From an uncultured Austwickia sp. (GTDB lineage: Bacteria > Actinomycetota > Actinomycetes > Actinomycetales > Dermatophilaceae), in the NCBI GenBank assembly GCA_934678955.1, contig CAKUSI010000001.1:1-59694 (forward strand): DNA of 59,694 nt. Reading direction: 5' to 3'. The stretch's first letter is position 1; each line of letters opens with the position of its first letter. A program made the position numbers and the translations under genes. The notes below the pieces were generated by a model. The model was given only the letters and a program-made list of their open reading frames with translations. It searched no databases and was not told where the DNA came from. Below, piece by piece: positions 35,168-44,825 of this stretch.

Positions 35168-36109
35168 ATGAGCGAGGCTGGGAGTCCATCCGAACCGAAG
35201 GTGCTCCTCAGTCTTGCCGAACATCTCGAGTCCACGCCGGTTCGGTCCTCATGGATCGGTCCGATTCTTGCGTTGGGAACGCGGCTCTCTCGAAAGTCCG
35301 ACAACTTTAGCGGCCGTCAACTGATCGTTGCGATCTCGGTACCAAGTCGTGAGTATGCCGCGACACTTATCGGGACAGGATGGACCCTTGGAAGGTCACC
35401 TGCTCAGTCCACGATCGATCCGCTGAGTGTACTTCGAAAGGCTCAGCCAGGTGAGCGCTACCGAGCAGTCATTGGAAGTTCCGTCGTCTCAGGACAGTTC
35501 TATGGTCTTGATGAGACTCGTATACCGATGCGCGTCGCACTGGTCGGCCAATGGGCCGCCAAAGGCGTGGAGGCCATTGCACCTGTTGCAGAATGTGATC
35601 CGTCGGAGAAGATGCCTCGCCCACAACTCGGAACCATAGGTCGAATGACTGGCATTGACAGGGACTGGTTACAGAGGCTCGTCGCCCCAACAGCAGATCT
35701 CGCGATAGTGGGGACGAAGAGCTGGATCAACAACGACATGGAGGCCATTCTGGCTCGTGATGAGGATACCGACGGTGACTCATTGGCGACCCTGCTTCTC
35801 CCGAGAACTGAGAAGTCGGCGACATGGTTCTCACGCATCTACTCAGCGTCAGGCTTTGCCGATCAACTGCCATTGCCGGACGACATTTCCCTAACGATTC
35901 TCGACGGTCAGGGAGCGATCAAGTATCTGAAGGATGTCCTGACTCCGATCGTGGTGTGCGTCTTTGATCGATCCGTTGCTGACGAGAGTGCAGCAGAACA
36001 GGTCGTTCAGCTCAGAAACTCGCGCGGAGAGCCGATTGTGTTGTCGACACAGCTCGGTTGGGATCCTCCTGTCGGTGTCGAGGCACTCGGATTCGTGGTG
36101 GCACTATGA
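35168..36109 (+). CDS. Unrecognised DISARM-locus protein A (possible DrmE N-terminal equivalent)
   Basis: A 313-residue soluble protein with no catalytic motif I can name. It has an N-terminal helical stretch, then LIVAISVPSREYAATLIGTGWTL (as two adjoining strands and helix), ERYRAVIGSSVVSGQFYG, and a Rossmann-like end (PIVVCVFDRS...). I read these blocks as similar in style to the first part of the large class 2 DISARM protein DrmE; this is recollection, not a search. The ATG at 35168 is preferred over earlier in-frame starts because GGGGAG lies 7 nt before it. The end overlaps the next gene by 4 nt (ATGA). Confidence 0.6.
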   Translation: MSEAGSPSEPKVLLSLAEHLESTPVRSSWIGPILALGTRLSRKSDNFSGRQLIVAISVPSREYAATLIGTGWTLGRSPAQSTIDPLSVLRKAQPGERYRAVIGSSVVSGQFYGLDETRIPMRVALVGQWAAKGVEAIAPVAECDPSEKMPRPQLGTIGRMTGIDRDWLQRLVAPTADLAIVGTKSWINNDMEAILARDEDTDGDSLATLLLPRTEKSATWFSRIYSASGFADQLPLPDDISLTILDGQGAIKYLKDVLTPIVVCVFDRSVADESAAEQVVQLRNSRGEPIVLSTQLGWDPPVGVEALGFVVAL

Positions 36110-37638
36110 CATCGCGGATCATCGGACTCGATCAGCGATACGCGGCCTCGGCTTCGCTAGTGCGGCATGGCGTCGAGATCATTGCCGTTCGGGATGAACT
36201 CGGTGCAAGGTTCGATTCGGCCACCCGAGTCCTGTTCCGACTGATTCAGCGGGATGGGCCCGGTATCTGGGATCATCTCGCCGGTGCCTCGAAAGCGCTG
36301 CGCTGGCGCCTCATCACCGCCCCGATGCCGATAGAGCGCAATGCTCAGCTCGCGGCCGCCGCGGGTGAGGTGGGTCGTCAGGCTCGGCTGCTGATCGGTG
36401 CCGTCGACGAAGATGCGCTGCTGAGAGAGATCGTTGACGCCGCGGCTGCACTCTGTACTCGCGACCCACTCGTGGGTGCCATACTACTTGAGTCGCTGGC
36501 TGAGGCCGGAGCGGACTCGGCAATTGTCGTGGCTGCGAGCAGTCGAGCGCGAGGAGCCCTGCGCGAATGGCTTGGCTCATTCGGGGCACGAGTTCTCACG
36601 CTCGGCGACCTAGAACGAGCCGATGTTTCCGAGGACATTGCCTACTTCGTTGGGCCACCGCGATTCTTCAATCCGACGGCGGTTACTGCGCCCCGCACAA
36701 TGGAGGTGACGTTTGTCCTCCCGGCGTGGTTCAGCGATCGAACAATCCCAAGGTCGGCCATCGCACAGTATGCAGAAGGCGGTATCCAGGTTGCCGCGCG
36801 AATCATCGAGGTTGGCGATGCATCACCCGCGTCGCTGGAGCCTGCAATGTCTGAGACCGAGCCGATCCCGGAGGAGGACCTCCTTCCGCAGCCGGTCTGG
36901 GGGAGTCGGATGAGTGAGGACCGTGCGCCGAACGCGGACGAGGTGGAGGCGCGCAAGATCCTTCTTTCGGGAAATCGTGCAATCTGGCTTGATGACGATG
37001 GTGAGCGCATCCGTGCGCTTGATCCGACGCAGCCGCCCGGCGAGCGCGTTGGCTATTCGGAGGTGTCCGCAGTCTCGCTGGGCACGTACCTGCTTCTGCG
37101 TGAAGGTGAGGCTGAGCGCGAGTCCCTCCGTGCGAGAGCCTTCGCGCGAATCGGCCTTCGCGCGTCAGCAATCCAGGAGTCGCAGTCGTCCTGGAAGGCT
37201 GCACTGATTGAGCGGCTCAAAGCGAGAGGCATCCGCGACTCTGAACGCGTCCTGCGTGAACTCGGGGTTCGAGCGGCCGGCCAGGTCCGTGCCTGGGCAT
37301 CGCCTCATGTGATTCGTCCGCAGAGTGATGGTGACTTCGAGCGACTCCTTGGATGGCTGGGGCTACCGGTGCAGCCGCACTTCGGGCACGCCTCATTGCT
37401 GAGACATGAGGTGCATCGAGCCACTCGAGAGCTGCGTGACAGCCTGGAAGCAGCCGCGGATGTCGCGGACCTTCACGAGCTCGAGCGCGCTGGTCATATG
37501 ACTCTCGACATTGCTGAGCCGGGCTTTCGGGGTATGTTCGTCACACGCGTCCTTGCGATCGCACCTTTCACGGAACTGATCGCCCGCCATGAGGCTAGGG
37601 TAGCGTTCGAGGACGAGGGGGCCCAATGGCTCGAATGA
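36106..37638 (+). CDS. Unrecognised DISARM-locus protein B (possible DrmE C-terminal equivalent)
   Basis: A 510-residue protein. Its middle (residues about 130-230) has a P-loop-fold style layout without a Walker A: DSAIVVAASSRARGALREWLGSFG, IAYFVGPPRFFNPTAV and MEVTFVLPAWF (in short blocks). A linker at 240-290 is acidic. The C-terminal third has helical repeats (ERVLRELGVRAAGQVRAWASP, FERLLGWLGL, LLRHEVHRATRELRDSLE). Together with protein A it would make about 820 residues, the size of an intact DrmE-like protein. Coupled to both neighbours by overlaps of 4 and 13 nt. Function unknown. Confidence 0.6.
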   Translation: MTSRIIGLDQRYAASASLVRHGVEIIAVRDELGARFDSATRVLFRLIQRDGPGIWDHLAGASKALRWRLITAPMPIERNAQLAAAAGEVGRQARLLIGAVDEDALLREIVDAAAALCTRDPLVGAILLESLAEAGADSAIVVAASSRARGALREWLGSFGARVLTLGDLERADVSEDIAYFVGPPRFFNPTAVTAPRTMEVTFVLPAWFSDRTIPRSAIAQYAEGGIQVAARIIEVGDASPASLEPAMSETEPIPEEDLLPQPVWGSRMSEDRAPNADEVEARKILLSGNRAIWLDDDGERIRALDPTQPPGERVGYSEVSAVSLGTYLLLREGEAERESLRARAFARIGLRASAIQESQSSWKAALIERLKARGIRDSERVLRELGVRAAGQVRAWASPHVIRPQSDGDFERLLGWLGLPVQPHFGHASLLRHEVHRATRELRDSLEAAADVADLHELERAGHMTLDIAEPGFRGMFVTRVLAIAPFTELIARHEARVAFEDEGAQWLE

Positions 37639-39335
37639 TTCCGGCCTACTGCGCCGAGTCCGCACCTCCTGGCGAGAAGGTCCTCTTTGCGGCGCTGCGG
37701 GATGCATCTGGGACTGAACACTGGACGGTGCTTCACTCACTTGGAATCGCACAGCATGAGCGACAGGTCGAAGGTGAGGCAGACTTCGTTGTCATCGCGC
37801 CCGATGCCGGACTGCTGGTAATCGAGGTGAAGTCGCACCTATCGGTCGCGCGTAGCTCCGATGGTACCTGGCGCCTCGGCCAGGACCCTCCGACCGTGCG
37901 AGGCCCTTTTCAACAGGCGCAGGAGGCGATGCACAGTATCCGGGACTACCTCCTGAGGAAACGGGTCGAGTTGCGGGATACCCCGATCTTGCACGCGGCA
38001 TGGTTCACGGGAGTGCGTGCGCGAGCGACGCTGCCCGACTCACCTGAGTGGCACTCGTGGCAGGTGCTCGATTCGAGCGACCTCCCAACCACAGCTCAAG
38101 CGGTTGAACGAGTCATGCGAGAGGGAGCACTACACCTCGCCTCAACCATCAAGTATTTCGGGTTTGGTGGATATGGCCCGGACCAGGCCACCGCTGAACG
38201 GATCGTTACCACGCTTCGCCCGCGGTTCGAGGTCGTCATGACTGCCGGGGACCGCCGACAAGCGCGAGAGGGTCAGTTGGCACAATTCGTCGAGGAGCAG
38301 TACCGTGCCCTGGACTCAGCCGCCGACAACAGGGGTGTTTTGTTTATAGGCCCCGCTGGAACGGGTAAGACCTTCCTCGCCGCCGAGTCGGCTCAGCGGG
38401 AGGTCGCTCAGGGGCAAGTGGGTCGGCTCTTGTGTTTCAATCGCCTGCTCGGGCGTAGCCTCCGTGAGAAACTTCCGGATGTCGCGGGGCTCCGCGTTGG
38501 CACATTGCACCAGGAGATGCTGCGGCTTGCCGACATGAGCAGACCGCCCGCGGACGCCGATAGCGACTTCTGGGAACGAGTACTGCCTGAGCTGGCTCTT
38601 GAGGGCCTTGCTGAGCGGAGTGCAGAGGAGGTCGGGGACTTCCTCATCGTTGATGAGATTCAGGACCTCGCGACCGACACCTACCTGGACCTGCTCGATC
38701 TACTGGTCAAGGGCGGGCTGCGCGACGGTCGCGTTCTCATGTTTGGTGACTTTGAACGTCAGGCGATCTATGGCAACGAGGGCGGACGAGAGGCCCTTCG
38801 CGCCCGGTCGCCGCATCTCGCGTCGTTCCGGCTGTCAGAGAACTGCCGGAACCTGCCCCGCATCGGGTATCAGGTGAATCTCCTCGGTCACCTGTTGCCG
38901 GGGTTCAGAGAGTTCCGCCGGGCCGACGACGGTATTGATCCGACGATCACCAAGTACGTCCGCGGCGCAGACCAGGCCGCCGTACTTCGGAAGGTCGTAG
39001 GCGAGCTGCGTGACGAAGGCTTCGATCTGACAGAGATCGTTGTGCTCAGCCCGCTTGGCGATAGTTCTGTTGCTGCGAGTACATCCGAACCCTGGCTCCG
39101 TCAAGTGCTGACTCCCGCAGACGGGTTGAAGCCGGTCAAAGGGCGGCTTCGCTACGCCAGTATCCAATCGTTCAAGGGACTGGATGCCCCTGCTGTCATC
39201 GTCACTGACCTTGATGACTCGGGCGGGCCGCACTTCGATGCGCTCGTCTACGTCGGGCTGACACGCGCGACGGATCGCTTAATCGCCCTGGTAGAAATAG
39301 AGACATTACGGCGACTGGTTGGAGGTGAAGCATGA
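37626..39335 (+). CDS. NERD nuclease-like domain fused to UvrD-type helicase
   Basis: A 569-residue fusion. Residues about 10-110 are a NERD (nuclease-related) domain: Glu17 in PPGEKVL, Asp53 in EADFVVI, and the E-x-K pair Glu67/Lys69 in LLVIEVKSH, as in restriction-like folds. A superfamily 1 helicase follows: Walker A GPAGTGKTF near 242-250, Walker B DFLIVDEIQDLA near 338-349, LSENCRN, IQSFKGLDAPAVIVTD and YVGLTRATDRL. It is not one of the standard DISARM components. Overlaps of 13 nt and 4 nt tie it into the operon. Confidence 0.85.
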   Translation: MARMIPAYCAESAPPGEKVLFAALRDASGTEHWTVLHSLGIAQHERQVEGEADFVVIAPDAGLLVIEVKSHLSVARSSDGTWRLGQDPPTVRGPFQQAQEAMHSIRDYLLRKRVELRDTPILHAAWFTGVRARATLPDSPEWHSWQVLDSSDLPTTAQAVERVMREGALHLASTIKYFGFGGYGPDQATAERIVTTLRPRFEVVMTAGDRRQAREGQLAQFVEEQYRALDSAADNRGVLFIGPAGTGKTFLAAESAQREVAQGQVGRLLCFNRLLGRSLREKLPDVAGLRVGTLHQEMLRLADMSRPPADADSDFWERVLPELALEGLAERSAEEVGDFLIVDEIQDLATDTYLDLLDLLVKGGLRDGRVLMFGDFERQAIYGNEGGREALRARSPHLASFRLSENCRNLPRIGYQVNLLGHLLPGFREFRRADDGIDPTITKYVRGADQAAVLRKVVGELRDEGFDLTEIVVLSPLGDSSVAASTSEPWLRQVLTPADGLKPVKGRLRYASIQSFKGLDAPAVIVTDLDDSGGPHFDALVYVGLTRATDRLIALVEIETLRRLVGGEA

Positions 39336-42300
39336 GCGGAATCGAAGCTCGTGAGGCTGTTGAGGCGGCTCTGCGGCGCGAACTCTTCGGGCCCCTGGAG
39401 GGTGATCCCGTGCGGGGGCAGCCGCTGACGATCAACGCCGGAGTCGTGCACTTCGAGACGGCGGAGGCCTCTCGGGGCCAGTTTTACGATGTGGGCAGTG
39501 GCCAGGAGATTCTCACGAGCGGCACTCCGCTCAAGCGCTACGGTGTTGGAGTCTTGTTCGCAGGCGCCACCGTCGGCGGTTCGCCGGTGGAGAGCACTGA
39601 AGAGGACGGCTTCGACGCCCTCGACGGCGTCACTGGTATCGGGCTCTCCGAAGACGACTTGGTGGGGCCGCCTGTCGAGATTCAGGGCCACGTCCGTCAC
39701 GATGTCGCCGACGCGGATGACTTCGATCTCACGGATGCCAACACATTCAAGCCGTCGGCGACGGCCGTCTCGTTTGAGACTCGAATGGCTGACTCGGGAA
39801 CCCTCACTGTTGAGGTAGTCGGCGCGAGATACGAGAAGCTGAAGGTCCATATCCCAGGCGTCGCCAAGCCACTTGATTGGTGGGTCAGGCGCCCCTTCGA
39901 GGCGATCGGCACGATCTCGAGTCGTACGGTATTGCAGGAGACAAATCGGCTCAAAATTATCGACGTTGTGGCCCCAAGCGGCGAAGGTGTAATCCCGCTT
40001 GCGGTGCGAGTGTTCAGTCGCCCTGTCCCCGGGGCTGACGACCCTGCTCTCAGGATCGTGACCGTTGCAGTCATCAATGATGCACCTGGCTCCGGCCCGT
40101 CTGCGGCGGTCTTTCAGGTCGGCTTCAGGGTGTTGACTGTCGGCGGCGCTGACATCATCCCTTATCCAGAGGTTGAGCTGCCTGGCCGGGACGAGGAGGA
40201 GCGATCGCTTGACCTTCTCTACCGGAACCAGCGCACCTATGCGATCGGGCATGGCTGTGCAGCCGAGTGGGGGGCGGTCGACGCCGACGGAGTTGTACCG
40301 TTCGTGCAGGCCGCCGCTCTGCCTGCATATGAGGTCGTCAGCCTCTCACCGAATGTGTACCTGTCTGACGAGAATGGGAATCCCACCTTCGATGCCGATG
40401 GCAAGCGGCAGCCGGTGGCCGTCAGCATGGCTGCCTTGGCAAATGGTAGCGAGGACGGCACCACGCAGGTGGAGCTTGTCCTAAGGCAGTATGAGGAGTG
40501 GATCAAACGGCGAGAGGCCGAGATCCCCGAGTTGCTTCCGCGTTATCAGGACGCTGCGAGTGAGCACATGCATCGAGCACGAGCGGCGCTGACGCGGATG
40601 CGAACAGGTTGGAGACTCGTGGCAGCGAACGATCGAGCTGCGCGAGCATTTCGCTGGGCAAACGAGGCGATGCTGCTCCAACAGGTCCGGTCTGGGTTCG
40701 AACTTCGCGAAGCTAAGCAGAGCGGCGATGGTTTCTGGAGAGTTGAGGGTGCGCACCCTGCACTCACAGTGCCTGCTGGCCGGGGATACTGGCGTCCATT
40801 CCAGATCGCGTTTCTGCTTGCAGTGCTGCCCGAATTAGTAGAGCCAGAACGCCAGACTCGCAGCGACGTCGATCTGATCTTCTTTCCCACTGGTGGTGGT
40901 AAGACAGAGGCGTACCTTGGCGCGGCAGCCGTCAGTTTGCTCTCCCGACGTCTCCGTAACCCCAAGGACGCCGGGACAGATACGCTCATGCGATACACCC
41001 TGCGTCTCCTCACGGCGCAGCAGTTCCTCCGTGCCGCATCGCTTGTCTGCGTGCTCGAAGACATTCGGGAGCAGAACTCTGACACCCTCGGTTCTGATCC
41101 CTTTGGAATCGGGATTTGGCTGGGCGGCAGCTCAACGCCGAACACGTGGAAGCAAGCACTTGACAACCTGCGGGCTCTGCGTAGATCACCTCATGAGCAG
41201 AACCTCTTTCTGCTGCTGAGATGCCCCTGGTGCGGTGCACAAATGGGCCCGCAGCCCAAGAAAGGCGGCGGACAAGTACCGATCGGATACGAGGAAACGG
41301 CAGGCAAGGTCGTGCTCCGCTGCATTGACGGCGAGTGCAAGTATTCACGCCGTGCCGGTTTGCCGGTCCATGTAGTGGATGACGACATCTACGAAGCGCG
41401 GCCCTCGATCGTCATCGGGACCGTCGATAAGTTCGCGATGATGGCGTGGCGACCCAGAGCGAGGAATCTCTTCGGGCTTGATGCCAGTGGCATGCGAGAG
41501 GTATCTCCGCCCAGCTTAATCATTCAGGACGAGCTACACCTGATCTCCGGCCCGCTCGGCTCAATGGTCGGAATCTACGAGCCCGTGATCGACGAACTGT
41601 GTACTGATCGCCGAGGCGCGACTCCCGTGCTCCCCAAGATCATTGCTTCCACGGCGACGGTCAGGCGATATGAGGACCAGATCAAGGGCCTTTTCGGCAG
41701 GGAGACCGTCGCGCTCTTTCCGCCGCACGGTCTTGAGGAAGGGCGGTCGTTTTTCGCTGAACCGGCGACTTCGACCAACGGAACCCCGGAACCAGGTCGG
41801 CGCTACATCGGTGTGATGAGCGCATCGCTCGGCTCGACGCAGACGGTCCAAGTCCGAGTCGCCGCCGCAACCCTCCAGGCCGCGGCGGACCTCCCCGAAG
41901 AAGATCGGGACGGCTACTGGACTAACCTCAACTTCCTCAACTCGCTTCGGGAACTTGGAAACACCGTCTCGCTCGTCCAGTCCGACATCCCGGACTACCT
42001 CACCGGACTCCGGCGACGCGACGGGATTACGCCTCGCTGGCCGCACCGGACGATGGAACTCACGTCGCGGCGTCGTTCAGACGAGATTCCAAAGGCGATC
42101 GAGCAACTTCAAGTGAAGTACACCGTCGGCAAGGAGCGCCAGGAGGCGTTTGATATCTGCCTGGCGTCGAACATCATCGAGGTAGGTGTGGACATTGATC
42201 GACTTGCTCTGATGACGATCGTCGGCCAGCCCAAGACCACGGCTCAGTACATCCAGGTGAGTGGTCGAGTCGGCCGTAAGCCGGAGGTCAGCCCTGGGCT

Positions 42301-42835
42301 GGTCATCACCATTTATGGAGCCGCAAAGCCGCGCGACCGCAGCCATTTCGAGCGCTTCCGGACCTACCATCAGCAGCTCTACGCTCAGGTCGAGCCAACT
42401 TCCGTCACTCCGTTCGCCAGGCCAGTTCTTCGCAGGGCACTTCACGCGGCCGCTGTCGCCTACGTGCGGCAGACCTCTCCGGAGTCACTCAAGCCCGACC
42501 CGTTCCCCTCATCTGCATATGACGAGGCTATTCGCCTGCTGCGTGAGCGAGCAGAGATCGCAGAGCCTGATGAGGTTCCGGTCCTCGACCGCTTCGCACG
42601 CGATCGTGCCCGCCAGTGGGGTGGATGGGAGCGTACCGAGTGGGATGCGAACCCTGCTCCCTTCGGTGACCCGCTCCAGGGACTCATGCGGTTCGCGGGA
42701 ACGCTCCCTGATCTCGACCGTCGCGCGACGATCTGGGATGTGCCGACAAGCATGCGCAATGTTGACGCCGAATGTCGGCTTGAGATCAGTCAGGCGTACC
42801 TGTTTCAAGACACTGTCACGGAGGAGCCAGCATGA
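39332..42835 (+). CDS. drmA: DrmA-like superfamily 2 helicase
   Basis: A 1167-residue protein of the size of DISARM DrmA. The N-terminal 400 residues have no motif I recognise. Walker A FFPTGGGKTEAYL is near residue 516, a zinc-binding insert (CPWCG...CIDGEC) near 630-670, the DEXH-type box IIQDELHLISG near 732, and helicase motif VI QYIQVSGRVGRKP near 975. In DISARM, DrmA is the DNA-binding helicase of the DrmAB complex. It is joined to drmB by a 4 nt overlap. Lower GC than the flanking core. Confidence 0.85.
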   Translation: MSGIEAREAVEAALRRELFGPLEGDPVRGQPLTINAGVVHFETAEASRGQFYDVGSGQEILTSGTPLKRYGVGVLFAGATVGGSPVESTEEDGFDALDGVTGIGLSEDDLVGPPVEIQGHVRHDVADADDFDLTDANTFKPSATAVSFETRMADSGTLTVEVVGARYEKLKVHIPGVAKPLDWWVRRPFEAIGTISSRTVLQETNRLKIIDVVAPSGEGVIPLAVRVFSRPVPGADDPALRIVTVAVINDAPGSGPSAAVFQVGFRVLTVGGADIIPYPEVELPGRDEEERSLDLLYRNQRTYAIGHGCAAEWGAVDADGVVPFVQAAALPAYEVVSLSPNVYLSDENGNPTFDADGKRQPVAVSMAALANGSEDGTTQVELVLRQYEEWIKRREAEIPELLPRYQDAASEHMHRARAALTRMRTGWRLVAANDRAARAFRWANEAMLLQQVRSGFELREAKQSGDGFWRVEGAHPALTVPAGRGYWRPFQIAFLLAVLPELVEPERQTRSDVDLIFFPTGGGKTEAYLGAAAVSLLSRRLRNPKDAGTDTLMRYTLRLLTAQQFLRAASLVCVLEDIREQNSDTLGSDPFGIGIWLGGSSTPNTWKQALDNLRALRRSPHEQNLFLLLRCPWCGAQMGPQPKKGGGQVPIGYEETAGKVVLRCIDGECKYSRRAGLPVHVVDDDIYEARPSIVIGTVDKFAMMAWRPRARNLFGLDASGMREVSPPSLIIQDELHLISGPLGSMVGIYEPVIDELCTDRRGATPVLPKIIASTATVRRYEDQIKGLFGRETVALFPPHGLEEGRSFFAEPATSTNGTPEPGRRYIGVMSASLGSTQTVQVRVAAATLQAAADLPEEDRDGYWTNLNFLNSLRELGNTVSLVQSDIPDYLTGLRRRDGITPRWPHRTMELTSRRRSDEIPKAIEQLQVKYTVGKERQEAFDICLASNIIEVGVDIDRLALMTIVGQPKTTAQYIQVSGRVGRKPEVSPGLVITIYGAAKPRDRSHFERFRTYHQQLYAQVEPTSVTPFARPVLRRALHAAAVAYVRQTSPESLKPDPFPSSAYDEAIRLLRERAEIAEPDEVPVLDRFARDRARQWGGWERTEWDANPAPFGDPLQGLMRFAGTLPDLDRRATIWDVPTSMRNVDAECRLEISQAYLFQDTVTEEPA

Positions 42836-44757
42836 GCACAGGAGCAATGCGCCGGGCGCAACTAGTAGCGCCATTCGGTGTGGGCGCCATGAGCGTGCTT
42901 GTCAACGGGACCTCGGTGATCACCGCGGGTCTTGACCACTGGTACGAGGTCGTCGACCAAAGCACCCTCGCGATGGAGGAGTACCAGGAACACGATTGGC
43001 GACTTGAGTCACGCCTCAAGGTCTCCGAGTTCCGGCTACCACCGGACTATAGGCCGTCGGCCCAGGGCAGCGACCTTCGGAATGTTCGGCTCACTGTTCC
43101 TGTGCTGCGCTTCCCACGATGGTCATTCTGCATCTACTGCAAGCGTCTGGAGCTCAGCAAGCTCACGATGAAGACGCTCGTCGAGTGCAAGGACAGGGAG
43201 CATGCCGACAAGAAGTACAAGCCGAAAATGTCGCAGGTTCCGTTCGTGGCGATCTGCACTCGCGGGCACCTGGATGACTTTCCCTTTGACAAGTGGGTGC
43301 ACCGGTCGGCCAACCCATCATGCGCAGGCACCCTACGCCTCGTCTCTCGCGGCGGCGGTGGACTCGAAGGACAGGTTGTCACCTGCGACGCCTGCAAGCA
43401 GGAGCGCTCACTTCGTGGGGTCACAGAAGCCCGATTCGACAAGAATGGTGAAGAGCGCACTAATCTCAGCGATCAGCTCGTCGCGCAGGAAGAGCCGTAT
43501 CTCTGCAGCGGTGCCCGACCTTGGCTGGCGCAGTTAGAAGGCGTCTGCGATCAGCCGATTCGAGGTGCCCTGCGCGCTGCTGGAAACGTCTACTTCCCAA
43601 AGGTGGAGTCCTCGATCTATCTTCCTCGGCGCGAGGGGGCTGTCAGCGAGGAGGTCCATCAGCTTCTCCGGCACCCCGCTGTCAGCACCACCTTTAATAA
43701 CGTGTTCCAGTTGGAACTCGATGAAGTGTCGGGCGGGCAGCTACGGAAGCTGCTAGAGCGAAATGTCCCGCCTGAGCTCTTCGCTCCCATTTCAGACGAT
43801 GAACTACTGGCGGCCTACCAAGATCAGTTCGGTATTGGCGAGAGCATGGATGAGCAACCTGTGGAGACTCCGCTCGATACGGAGAGCCTGACGAGTGACG
43901 ACATCTGGCGGCATCCGGAGTACATAAAAATCCGCGAGACACCGAAGGACGACTTCCTTACGGCATCGGACCCGGGACTTCACACTGATCTGGCTAGTCA
44001 CCTTTCTCGCGTGAGGTCGGTTGATGTGCTTCGAGAGACGCGAGCACTACGAGGGTTCACGCGAGTTCGCGACGGGGAACTGAAACTGACTGAGGGAAAA
44101 GCGATGCTGCGCCGCGCCATCTTGACCCCTGCACAGGACTGGCTGCCGGCCTATGTCGTTAAGGGTGAAGGAATCTACTTCGAACTCGATGGGGCACGGC
44201 TTGCAGCCTGGGAAGGACGCGCTGAGGTTCAGGCTCGTGCGCAGCGAATCACGGATCACTATGGATCTGTAGCAAGCCAGCGCGGGCTGATGGGGCGGAT
44301 GATCAGCCCCCGATTCGTGCTGTTGCATACCTTGTCGCATCTCCTGATTAATGAGCTCATCTTCGCCTGCGGCTACAGTTCAGCATCGCTTCGAGAGCGT
44401 CTCTATGTCTCCGGCTCGGCCGACCGGAGCATGGCGGGCGCACTGATCTACACCGCGGCGGGTGACTCGGAGGGAACGATGGGTGGGCTTGTTCGCATGG
44501 CGCGCCCCGACAACCTGCGGCGGGTCTTTGCCTCAGCACTGGCAGACGCTCATTGGTGCTCGACGGACCCAGTGTGCATGGATGCTGGCGAAAAGGGGCA
44601 AGGGCCGGACTCCTGCAACCTTGCAGCTTGCCATGCCTGTGGGCTGCTCCCCGAAACCAGTTGTGAGGAATTTAACCGATTCCTCGATCGTGGTCTCGTC
44701 ATCGGCACGCTAGAAGACCCGGCTCTCGGCTACTTCTCTGATATGTTCTCAGGCTGA
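42832..44757 (+). CDS. drmB: DrmB-like DUF1998 protein
   Basis: A 641-residue protein with a C-terminal DUF1998 domain: HTLSHLLINELIFACGYSSASLRERLYVS in blocks, GALIYTAAGDSEGTMGGLV, and the cysteine set in CSTDPVC, CNLAACHACG and TSCEEFN, presumably a zinc site. The N-terminal part has another Cys/His set (FCIYCKRL, ICTRGHLDDFPF). DrmB is the partner of DrmA and completes the DrmAB core of DISARM. It is the last gene of the operon; a drmC-type PLD gene, usual after drmB, is absent. Core DNA resumes within 70 nt. Confidence 0.88.
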   Translation: MSTGAMRRAQLVAPFGVGAMSVLVNGTSVITAGLDHWYEVVDQSTLAMEEYQEHDWRLESRLKVSEFRLPPDYRPSAQGSDLRNVRLTVPVLRFPRWSFCIYCKRLELSKLTMKTLVECKDREHADKKYKPKMSQVPFVAICTRGHLDDFPFDKWVHRSANPSCAGTLRLVSRGGGGLEGQVVTCDACKQERSLRGVTEARFDKNGEERTNLSDQLVAQEEPYLCSGARPWLAQLEGVCDQPIRGALRAAGNVYFPKVESSIYLPRREGAVSEEVHQLLRHPAVSTTFNNVFQLELDEVSGGQLRKLLERNVPPELFAPISDDELLAAYQDQFGIGESMDEQPVETPLDTESLTSDDIWRHPEYIKIRETPKDDFLTASDPGLHTDLASHLSRVRSVDVLRETRALRGFTRVRDGELKLTEGKAMLRRAILTPAQDWLPAYVVKGEGIYFELDGARLAAWEGRAEVQARAQRITDHYGSVASQRGLMGRMISPRFVLLHTLSHLLINELIFACGYSSASLRERLYVSGSADRSMAGALIYTAAGDSEGTMGGLVRMARPDNLRRVFASALADAHWCSTDPVCMDAGEKGQGPDSCNLAACHACGLLPETSCEEFNRFLDRGLVIGTLEDPALGYFSDMFSG

Positions 44758-44770
44758 GGGAGGCAATACC

Positions 44771-44779
44771 TTATGCACA
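44771..44779 (+). promoter_or_regulatory. DnaA-box-like nonamer
   Basis: TTATGCACA, a fit to the DnaA box consensus TTATNCACA, in the 68 nt between drmB and crgA. GGTTATCCCC follows directly and is a weaker relative. Consistent with nearness to oriC, though single boxes occur by chance. Confidence 0.4.
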
Positions 44780-44825
44780 GGGTTATCCCCGACTGGGGAG
44801 AATTACACCCGTGTAGTTCGGAGCG

